Positions 1 to 4,626 of a stretch of 5,241 nt of DNA are shown in pieces (the first letter of the stretch is position 1; each line of letters opens with the position of its first letter). Under the pieces are notes generated by a model. It did not search any database. It had not been told where the DNA came from and was given only the letters and a program-made list of their open reading frames with translations. Both the position numbers and the translations under genes were made by a program. This DNA comes from Candidatus Cloacimonadota bacterium (GTDB taxonomy: Bacteria > Hydrothermota > E44-bin80), in the NCBI GenBank assembly GCA_004376305.1, contig SOKD01000338.1, forward strand, positions 1 through 5,241, written 5' to 3'.

Positions 1-71
1 ATCTTATCTTTTGCAATATCCTTTACAACCTTGAGAATCATCTTTTGTTCTTCAGTCAAAAAGTAATCCAT
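1..71 (-). CDS. acyl-CoA dehydrogenase, N-terminal fragment (runs off left edge)
   Basis: Reading leftward from an ATG at 71-69, 23 codons are open to the window edge. The peptide begins MDYFLTEEQKMILKVV, followed by a Lys/Asp/Ile-rich helix. The start 'MD-(hydrophobic)2-T/S-EEQ-x-M/L-hydrophobic-x-x-V' is the characteristic first helix of the acyl-CoA dehydrogenase family: FAD-dependent cytoplasmic enzymes that introduce a double bond into acyl-CoA thioesters, about 380 residues long. A strong Shine-Dalgarno AAGGAGG lies 4 nt upstream and fixes the start. A promoter-like TTGACA-N17-TATAAA lies further upstream on the same strand. Only about 6% of the protein is visible, so substrate (short-chain, butyryl, glutaryl and so on) and intactness cannot be judged. 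The family call rests on the N-terminal pattern alone. Confidence 0.72.
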   Translation of the reverse strand, partial: MDYFLTEEQKMILKVVKDIAKDK

Positions 72-75
72 AATT

Positions 76-82
76 CCTCCTT
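76..82 (-). promoter_or_regulatory. Shine-Dalgarno site of the acyl-CoA dehydrogenase gene
   Basis: On the minus strand AAGGAGG precedes the ATG at 71 by 4 nt. It is close to a perfect anti-16S match and supports the very short visible reading frame as a real gene start. Confidence 0.8.
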
Positions 83-132
83 ACATTGCTTTCATAACAT
101 ATACGTTTTTATGGGTATCACAAACCACAGCT

Positions 133-161
133 TTTATATCACAATTAAGTTCATATGTCAA
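133..161 (-). promoter_or_regulatory. sigma70-type promoter, leftward, for the acyl-CoA dehydrogenase gene
   Basis: On the minus strand TTGACA (161-156, perfect -35) is followed by exactly 17 nt and TATAAA (138-133, 5 of 6 to TATAAT). A TG one base before the -10 (extended -10, TGATATAAA) adds strength. The predicted transcription start is near 126, giving a leader of about 54 nt before the ATG at 71, with a good Shine-Dalgarno at its end. Geometry and match quality are good, but no transcription data are available. Confidence 0.62.
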
Positions 162-214
162 GAATGAATGATTACACGACACGAGTGTTGGGCACAAAAA
201 CCAATTTGTTTGTC

Positions 215-243
215 TTGACAAAAGGATACGATTTTGTTATATT
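215..243 (+). promoter_or_regulatory. sigma70-type promoter, rightward, for the exported beta-rich/TPR protein
   Basis: TTGACA (215-220, perfect) is followed by 17 nt and TATATT (238-243, 5 of 6 to TATAAT). The predicted start of transcription is near 249-252, only about 3-6 nt before the ATG at 255, which would make the mRNA essentially leaderless. The -35 lies inside a small palindrome TGTC-TT-GACA (211-220). It faces the leftward promoter back to back, and both -35 elements share TCTTGACA. If this promoter is real, the alternative upstream starts (TTG 234, ATG 246) are not in the transcript. Confidence 0.55.
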
Positions 244-254
244 TAATGGTGCTT

Positions 255-1355
255 ATGAAAACAACAAAAGGACAGAAGCTGGTAGTTGTCACCTTTATTT
301 ATTTTATTGTAGGGATAATCCCCTGTTTCGCTTCTTCTGTGAGCATTGATGGATGGGCGGGTTACAATAATATAATAAAGTCAATGGATTCTGATAGATT
401 TGAATATAATGGATATGAGATAAAGCACAGAATGGACATGGAAGCAAATATGCATTTTCCGAAATACAGTATAGGAATTGGATATGGACTTCTGCAGCAA
501 CCATCGATAAACCAATTTGTACTCAAAGGTGCGATGACCGAAAAGCGAAAATTTAGCCTGGGCATTGAAATGGATTATTCAAAAAATGCATCAGGTGTCA
601 TTCTCAGCGGAAAGCACTCTATATATACGCCCCGAATTCCCCTGATGCTTGATGGAGAGATAGCAATTTTCGAGAAATATGGAAGGGTAAGTGCAATAGT
701 GAAAGGTTTGTTTTCGAGAACGGATTATCTGTATCTCTCTTCGGGCTTCATTGATGTCAAGGATAACAGGATAAAAAAGATAGTAGGTCTTGGAATCCAC
801 TACAAACCAGACAGGTATTCCGATATAACAACTGAAATTCGTTACAACTCCAAAAATGGATACGAATTGCTGTTTGAACCACGAATCAGAGTAAGCAATA
901 TCTTTCTGCTGAGTTTGGAATTGTATTGTGCTCAGCATAATAACTCAGCATTCGGTATGGCACTTTACTATGCTCCAATCGGGAAATGGAAGGTCAAAAA
1001 ACCGATTAAGGAGGTTGTCGTAAAACCGGAGAAAAAACCGCAGGAAAAGCCTGAAGAGAAACCCGAAGAGAAAGTAACGGAAAAACCTGTTAAGCCACAA
1101 CCTGAGAAGATCACAAAAAGCCCTGAAGAACTGAGGAAAATGCTCAATGAAATTGTTAACGGTCCTTACACAAGGGGCGTTAATCTCTATTGTGAGGATA
1201 AATTTGAGGAAGCAATTAAGGAATGGGAAAAGGTGTTAGGGTTATTGAATAATGAAGATTTTGTGAACTGCAAAGAAGCTCTGGATTACAGGGAGCGATG
1301 CAAGAGAAATATAGAAAATGCCAGGGTTAAGCTTAAAATTATACAGGAAGAATAA
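255..1355 (+). CDS. exported beta-rich (probable outer-membrane) protein with Lys/Pro/Glu linker and TPR-like C-terminus
   Basis: I do not recognise a named family. The 366-aa product has a classical signal peptide: basic residues K2, K5 and K8, a hydrophobic stretch about 9-25, and likely cleavage after A26 in CFA|SS. Residues 30-243 are rich in alternating polar/hydrophobic strands with Tyr, Gly and aromatic residues (for example YSIGIGYGLL at 71-80 and SAFGMALYYAP near 231-241), as expected for an outer-membrane beta-barrel. Residues 248-290 form a Lys/Pro/Glu linker, plausibly crossing the periplasm. Residues about 303-366 are helical, with a TPR-like unit (RGVNLYCEDKFEEAIKEWEKVL). The C-terminus could bind a periplasmic partner or peptidoglycan, but this is inference. 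Start choice: ATG 255 gives the best signal peptide and fits the promoter. TTG 234 (373 aa) has an AAAGGA 7 nt upstream but gives an odd hydrophobic pre-extension. A 52-nt gap separates it from the cupin gene. Confidence 0.8.
   Translation: MKTTKGQKLVVVTFIYFIVGIIPCFASSVSIDGWAGYNNIIKSMDSDRFEYNGYEIKHRMDMEANMHFPKYSIGIGYGLLQQPSINQFVLKGAMTEKRKFSLGIEMDYSKNASGVILSGKHSIYTPRIPLMLDGEIAIFEKYGRVSAIVKGLFSRTDYLYLSSGFIDVKDNRIKKIVGLGIHYKPDRYSDITTEIRYNSKNGYELLFEPRIRVSNIFLLSLELYCAQHNNSAFGMALYYAPIGKWKVKKPIKEVVVKPEKKPQEKPEEKPEEKVTEKPVKPQPEKITKSPEELRKMLNEIVNGPYTRGVNLYCEDKFEEAIKEWEKVLGLLNNEDFVNCKEALDYRERCKRNIENARVKLKIIQEE
996..1124 (+). repeat. imperfect in-frame repeat encoding the Lys/Pro/Glu linker
   Basis: The DNA encodes a low-complexity stretch of Lys, Pro and Glu (EKPEEKPEEK and variants such as PEKKPQEKP and TEKPVKPQPEK). 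Purine-rich units of roughly 12 nt (aaRccYgaagag-like) repeat near 1045-1072. All lie in frame with the host gene. Such stretches commonly join outer-membrane barrels to periplasmic domains and can vary in copy number between strains. Confidence 0.6.
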
Positions 1356-1374
1356 ACGGAAATCCACTTTTTCA

Positions 1375-1380
1375 TATAAT
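1375..1380 (+). promoter_or_regulatory. isolated perfect -10 hexamer before the cupin gene (possible internal promoter)
   Basis: TATAAT is a perfect -10, in the 52-nt gap before the cupin gene. The -35 region at 16-18 nt spacing matches TTGACA at only 2-3 positions and there is no TG extension. It could give a weak separate promoter for the two sugar genes, with a start near 1387. In AT-rich DNA such hexamers are common, so confidence is low. Confidence 0.2.
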
Positions 1381-1394
1381 GGACTATGATGTTG

Positions 1395-1400
1395 AGGAGG
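1395..1400 (+). promoter_or_regulatory. Shine-Dalgarno site of the cupin gene
   Basis: AGGAGG lies 7 nt upstream of ATG 1408 and decides for this start over the in-frame ATG at 1426, which has no such site. Confidence 0.75.
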
Positions 1401-1407
1401 AAAAGTA

Positions 1408-1863
1408 ATGATTGATGGAGTTCGCATGAAGAATTTGAGGATTATCCCTGATGAAAGAGGAAGATTGATGGAAATCCTGAGAAATGATGATGAAATGTTT
1501 GAGAAATTTGGTCAGGTTTATGTTACAACTGCATATCCAGGAGTTGTTAAAGGATGGCATTACCATAAAGTGCAAGCCGATAACATATGTGTTGTAAAGG
1601 GAATGATGAAAATTGTGCTGTATGATGCAAGAAAGGATTCGCCGACACAGGGAGAGGTGAATGAATTCATTGCCGGCATACATAATCCCATTTTAGTTCA
1701 TATCCCTCCATTGGTGTATCATGGATTTAAGTGTATAAGTGATGAAGAAGCAATTGTTGTTAATGTTCCTACAGAAAAGTATATATATGATTCTCCGGAT
1801 GAATATCGTATAGATGCACATGACAATAACATCCCCTATGATTGGGTAAGAAAAGATGGGTAA
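1408..1863 (+). CDS. RmlC-like cupin, dTDP-4-dehydrorhamnose 3,5-epimerase family (short form)
   Basis: The 151-aa cytoplasmic product belongs to the RmlC-type cupins, which epimerise C3/C5 of a nucleotide-linked 4-keto-6-deoxy sugar. Family marks seen: PDERGRLMEILR (14-25), the GWHYH strand (H51, H53, counterpart of RGxHxQ with the catalytic His), DARKDSPT (73-80, counterpart of the 'D-x-R-x-SPTxG' segment), YHGF (104-107, counterpart of AHGF), NVPTEKYxY, and a C-terminal RKDG (D150) where classical RmlC has the LSxKD motif. It is shorter than classical RmlC (about 180-190 aa). The usual RG before the first His is KG, and the Lys expected after it is replaced by a QADN segment. It could therefore be a 3,5-epimerase, a C3- or C5-only epimerase, or a ketoisomerase-like variant. 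An 80-nt gap separates it from the dehydratase that probably supplies its substrate. Confidence 0.85.
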   Translation: MIDGVRMKNLRIIPDERGRLMEILRNDDEMFEKFGQVYVTTAYPGVVKGWHYHKVQADNICVVKGMMKIVLYDARKDSPTQGEVNEFIAGIHNPILVHIPPLVYHGFKCISDEEAIVVNVPTEKYIYDSPDEYRIDAHDNNIPYDWVRKDG

Positions 1864-1932
1864 CTCTTTTGTAGAAATGACTAAGATTGAAATCGCAGTG
1901 ACTCATTTATCATGTTAATTTGCTTCAATTAA

Positions 1933-1938
1933 AAGGAG
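1933..1938 (+). promoter_or_regulatory. Shine-Dalgarno site deciding the dehydratase start
   Basis: AAGGAG lies 5 nt before ATG 1944 and only 2 nt before ATG 1941. Normal spacing therefore favours 1944, which also starts the protein at the family-typical MKLLVTGGAGFIG. A 6-bp AT-only inverted repeat (1915-1920 / 1927-1932, loop TGCTTC) sits directly upstream and is probably too weak to matter. Confidence 0.65.
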
Positions 1939-1943
1939 AGATG

Positions 1944-2960
1944 ATGAAGCTTCTCGTAACGGGGGGAGCAGGCTTTATTGGCAGCAACTTTGTGCACCAT
2001 ATTCTTGAAAACAGAAAGGATGTCAGTATCCTTGTTCTTGATGCACTTACGTATGCAGGAAATATTGACAATTTTGAAAAATGGATGTGGGGACATGATA
2101 ATTTCTGTTTCTTTCATGGAGACATAAGGGATGAGAAGTTGGTAGGAAATCTTATGAGAAATGTCGATAAGGTCATTCACTTTGCTGCTGAAACGCATGT
2201 TGATAGATCCATTGATAATTCAGATGCATTTATTTCAACAGACATCAAAGGAACACAGGTGTTACTTGAAGCTCTGAGAGGAACTCATGTTGAAAGGTTT
2301 ATTCATATCTCGACGAGTGAAGTATACGGAAGCGCAGAAAAGATGCCCATGGATGAGGACCATCCATTAAAACCGCAAAGTCCGTATGCAGCAGCCAAGG
2401 CTGGTGCTGACAGGCTTGTGTATTCGTACTTCTGCACATATGATATTCCTGCTGTTATTATCAGGCCATTTAACAACTACGGACCCAATCAATTCCCGGA
2501 AAAACTCATTCCTCTTTTTATTACGAATGCTCGTGAGAATAAGCCATTACCCGTGTATGGAACAGGAAAGAACACGAGGGATTGGGTTTACGTCAAGGAT
2601 TGTGTAAGGGCACTTGAGAAATTGCTTGATGTTGAAATCAATACAATTAAAGGCGAAGTCATTAATATTGGGAGTGGTAAGGATACAGATGTATTAACTA
2701 TTACCGATACGATTCTAAACAAGCTGGGTAAAGACCGTTCCCTGATCAAATTCATGCCCGATAGATTAGGTCACGTTCAGAGACACATTTCAGCAACTGA
2801 AAAAGCGAAAAATATTCTTCACTGGGAAGCAAAGACCACATTTTTGGATGGTCTCGAATCCACGATTACATGGTATCTCGAAAATGAGGAGTGGTGGAGA
2901 AAGATCAAAGAAGGAAGGAAAGAATTCAAGGAGTTCTACAAACGGTACTACCATTTCTAA
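1944..2960 (+). CDS. RmlB-like nucleotide-sugar 4,6-dehydratase (dTDP-glucose 4,6-dehydratase family, extended SDR)
   Basis: The 338-aa cytoplasmic enzyme has the family's usual length (330-360). It is expected to convert NDP-hexose (dTDP-glucose in the best-known case) to the 4-keto-6-deoxy sugar with bound NAD+. Visible motifs: GGAGFIG (7-13, dinucleotide-binding GxxGxxG), D33 ending strand 2 followed by ALTYAGN, FAAETHVDRSI (80-90, strongly RmlB-like), the catalytic segment STSEVYG (123-129), YAAAK (148-152; catalytic Y148 and K152), RPFNNYGPNQ (174-183), and DRLGHVQRH (273-281) where RmlB has DRPGHDRRY. Oddity: classical RmlB has Thr-Asp-Glu in the active site, whereas here it is T124-S125-E126, as in GDP-mannose 4,6-dehydratase and several other SDR sugar enzymes. 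The substrate is therefore not certain to be dTDP-glucose. ATG 1944 is chosen on Shine-Dalgarno spacing; ATG 1941 would add one Met. The gene is downstream of an epimerase-family cupin and converges on mgtE. Confidence 0.88.
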   Translation: MKLLVTGGAGFIGSNFVHHILENRKDVSILVLDALTYAGNIDNFEKWMWGHDNFCFFHGDIRDEKLVGNLMRNVDKVIHFAAETHVDRSIDNSDAFISTDIKGTQVLLEALRGTHVERFIHISTSEVYGSAEKMPMDEDHPLKPQSPYAAAKAGADRLVYSYFCTYDIPAVIIRPFNNYGPNQFPEKLIPLFITNARENKPLPVYGTGKNTRDWVYVKDCVRALEKLLDVEINTIKGEVINIGSGKDTDVLTITDTILNKLGKDRSLIKFMPDRLGHVQRHISATEKAKNILHWEAKTTFLDGLESTITWYLENEEWWRKIKEGRKEFKEFYKRYYHF

Positions 2961-2961
2961 T

Positions 2962-2989
2962 AACCGCGTCAGCGTAGTTCTTTTATTTT
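2962..2989 (+). terminator. possible weak Rho-independent terminator after the dehydratase gene
   Basis: Just after the TAA stop, AAC-CGC (2962-2967), loop GTCA, then GCG (2972-2974) and GTT (2977-2979) can form a 6-bp stem with a 2-nt TA bulge. It is followed by CTTTTATTTT (2980-2989). Position and T-rich tail fit an intrinsic terminator for the plus-strand unit, but the stem is short and bulged. The rest of the 177-bp convergent gap shows only a 5-bp bulged stem at 3015-3029 and a 6-bp ATTTCA/TGAAAT repeat (3088-3093 / 3111-3116), neither followed by a T run. Confidence 0.33.
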
Positions 2990-3137
2990 GATAATACAAT
3001 TTCTGGAATTCTACCCGGAAACGCTTCGGTATGCTTCTATAATCCAAATTCAGAACAGTTCCTATATTCAGATCCACTGCCATTACAATTTCAAAAGAGG
3101 ATGAAGGTTCTGAAATCTCTATTTGTAGATGAATGAA

Positions 3138-4475
3138 TCAGAGAATTATCACCTTGACGAGAGCAAAGTAAATTAAGAGCGAGGTTACATCCATGATGGA
3201 TGTGATCAATGGACCAGATATTACTGCGGGATCAAAATTCATTCGCTTAACGACAAGAGGAAGAACTGCACCGAGTGATGTTGCTATAGCCGTATTGATA
3301 ATAAGTGTTAATCCGACCGTTATACCGATAAGTGAACTTTTCTGAAAGAGAACAGCCCTGGCAAGACCGAGCATGCCAAGGATAAACCCCAGAATAATTC
3401 CTGTCAGGAATTCTTTATGCACCGATTTCCAGAAATCCTTGAATTTTACTTCACCATGCGCAAGAGCCTGAATCATAACTGCCACCGCTTGAGTTCCTGC
3501 ATTACCAGCAGAACCGTTGAGGAGCGGTATAAAAACGGCAAGAGCAATTACCTGACTCAGAATCAGTGAATTCTTTGAAATAATAAAGCCCGAAACGATT
3601 CCAACAAGGGCAAGAATGGCAAGCCAAAGAATGCGTGCGCGCGCAAGCAAAAAAGGATTTTGTTTGAGGTAACTTGAGCTGAGTTCTCCTGCAGCGCCAA
3701 ATTTCAGCATATCCTCTGTTGTCTCCTCGTTAATTACGTCGATAACATCATCAACGGTTATTATTCCCTTAATTATGCCTCTCTCATCAACGACAGGTAA
3801 TGTATTAATATCGTACTTTGCTACTTCATGTGCGACCGTTTCCTGGTCAAGCAACGTGTAGACAGAAACAGGATGCTGCTGCATGATACTTTTCACCTTT
3901 TTTCTCATATTCGAAAGCACAAGGTCTTGCAAGGTAACCAGCCCAACAAGAACATCATTTTCATCAACAACATAGATATGTGAAAGTGTCTCAACATCCT
4001 TCGCAGCTTTTTTTATTTTATTAACTACCTGACGCACCGTGAGGTCTTTTCTGACTTTTATGAATTTGGTGGTCATCAAGCCGCCAGCTGTTTGTTCCGG
4101 ATAGATCAGCAGTTCACGTGTTTCACGTGCCTCCTTCTGTGCCATTATGGAGAGAAGCTGCTCTTTGAGGTCAATGGGAATTTCCTGAAGAAAGTCAACC
4201 CTATCATCCGGATGAAGCTCGTCGAGTAACTCTGCTTTCCTTGCTTTGTCAATACTCTCTATGATCTGTATCTGTTCATCAGATTCAAATTCCTCAAATA
4301 CTCTTGCAAGTAAATCAATTTCCAGAATGGAGAATATCGAAAGTTTTTGGGAGAAAGTCATTGAACGCAGGAGTTCTGCAATTTCAACAGATTCAAAGGT
4401 TTCAAGTGTTTCCTGAAGTTTCTTGATTTGTTTGTTTTTGAGAAGTACTTCTATTTCTTGTTTTAATATTCGCAT
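3138..4475 (-). CDS. mgtE: magnesium transporter MgtE (MgtE_N, two CBS domains, five-helix membrane domain)
   Basis: This 445-aa protein has the full family length and domain order. Residues about 1-125 form the MgtE N-terminal superhelical domain, ending in LHPDDRVDFLQEIP (87-100). YPEQTAGGLMTT (125-136) leads into CBS1 (about 137-192) and CBS2 (about 196-252). Residues 253-275 are the connecting plug helix, and the membrane domain (about 278-445) has five hydrophobic segments. Signature motifs are IPLLNGSAGNAGTQA (316-330) and FDPAVISGPLITSIMDVTS (414-432), where D429 corresponds to the pore aspartate of the family. MgtE is a dimeric inner-membrane Mg2+ channel gated by Mg2+ binding to the CBS and N domains. 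NGSAGNAG differs slightly from the more usual GMGGNAG. ATG 4475 is the only start: an in-frame TAA lies four codons upstream and there is no Shine-Dalgarno site. No M-box riboswitch fits in the 78-nt gap to tRNA-Glu. It is probably co-transcribed with the tRNA and the cyclic-nucleotide-binding gene upstream. Confidence 0.97.
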   Translation of the reverse strand: MRILKQEIEVLLKNKQIKKLQETLETFESVEIAELLRSMTFSQKLSIFSILEIDLLARVFEEFESDEQIQIIESIDKARKAELLDELHPDDRVDFLQEIPIDLKEQLLSIMAQKEARETRELLIYPEQTAGGLMTTKFIKVRKDLTVRQVVNKIKKAAKDVETLSHIYVVDENDVLVGLVTLQDLVLSNMRKKVKSIMQQHPVSVYTLLDQETVAHEVAKYDINTLPVVDERGIIKGIITVDDVIDVINEETTEDMLKFGAAGELSSSYLKQNPFLLARARILWLAILALVGIVSGFIISKNSLILSQVIALAVFIPLLNGSAGNAGTQAVAVMIQALAHGEVKFKDFWKSVHKEFLTGIILGFILGMLGLARAVLFQKSSLIGITVGLTLIINTAIATSLGAVLPLVVKRMNFDPAVISGPLITSIMDVTSLLIYFALVKVIIL

Positions 4476-4488
4476 ATTTTGAAATTAC

Positions 4489-4538
4489 AAACCACAGAGC
4501 AAACAGCGTGTTTCGAATCTGTTATTTTTCTGTGGTTT
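4489..4538 (-). repeat. perfect 10-bp inverted repeat (hairpin) between tRNA-Glu and mgtE
   Basis: AAACCACAGA (4489-4498) and TCTGTGGTTT (4529-4538) are exact reverse complements. Inside them AACAG (4502-4506) and CTGTT (4519-4523) form a second 5-bp stem around a 12-nt loop containing the palindrome TTCGAA. On the minus strand the structure begins 15 nt after the tRNA-Glu discriminator base and ends 13 nt before the mgtE ATG. It could terminate or attenuate tRNA-Glu transcription (the following TTTGTAATTT is only moderately T-rich), protect a processed mgtE mRNA 5' end, or be a remnant of a dispersed palindromic repeat. The structure is certain in sequence; its role is not. Confidence 0.6.
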
Positions 4539-4553
4539 CTGGGTTATTAATAA

Positions 4554-4626
4554 TGTCCCCAACGGGATTTGAACCCGTTTCACCACCTTGAAAGAGTGGT
4601 ATCCTAACCGGTTAGACGATGGGGAC
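4554..4626 (-). tRNA. tRNA-Glu (anticodon UUC)
   Basis: The cloverleaf can be drawn completely: acceptor GTCCCCA/TGGGGAC (7 bp), D-arm with A14 and GG in the loop, anticodon stem CCACT/GGTGG (one U-G pair) with loop CTTTCAA giving anticodon TTC (4592-4590), variable TGAA, T-arm ACGGG-TTCAAAT-CCCGT. The body is 72 nt plus discriminator A (4554). CCA is not encoded (the next bases are TTA), so it must be added after transcription. The first base, G at 4626, is also the last base of the TAG stop codon of the upstream protein gene. A TATAAT at 4656-4651 might serve as a private -10. Downstream, a 10-bp inverted repeat and then mgtE follow on the same strand. Confidence 0.97.

Noticed and set aside
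120..130. Shared 11-mer ACAAACCACAG at 120-130 and 4487-4497
   Set aside because: A few exact 11-base matches are expected by chance in about 5 kb. Flanks differ, and the first copy lacks the paired TCTGTGGTTT arm.
234..254. Upstream starts TTG 234 (with AAAGGA) and ATG 246 for the exported protein
   Set aside because: They add an untypical hydrophobic stretch before the basic signal-peptide start and lie within the predicted promoter. ATG 255 was preferred, though not proven.
155..349. 64-codon plus-strand reading frame beginning in the divergent promoter region
   Set aside because: It overlaps both promoters and the signal-peptide region of the exported protein in another frame, has no Shine-Dalgarno site and shows no protein-like features.
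591..938. 115-codon minus-strand frame antisense to the exported protein
   Set aside because: Shadow of a real gene: no Shine-Dalgarno site, no recognisable domain, and a cysteine- and phenylalanine-rich mix typical of antisense frames.
1887..1913. Possible promoter TTGAAA-N15-TATCAT before the dehydratase gene
   Set aside because: The spacer is two bases too short and the -10 is imperfect. An operon with the cupin gene is simpler.
1920..1943. Extended start (TTG 1920) for the dehydratase
   Set aside because: It would place the Shine-Dalgarno sequence inside the coding region. The family starts at the Met directly before the GGAGFIG strand.
3138..3140. TGA recoding (mgtE stop read as an amino acid)
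   Set aside because: MgtE ends at the family's normal C-terminus, Trp positions in all genes use TGG, and no in-frame TGA occurs inside any gene. The other stops are TAA or TAG simply by choice.
4476..4553. M-box (Mg2+) riboswitch upstream of mgtE
   Set aside because: The gap is 78 nt, about half the element's usual length, and is taken up by a simple inverted repeat. No conserved M-box segments are seen.
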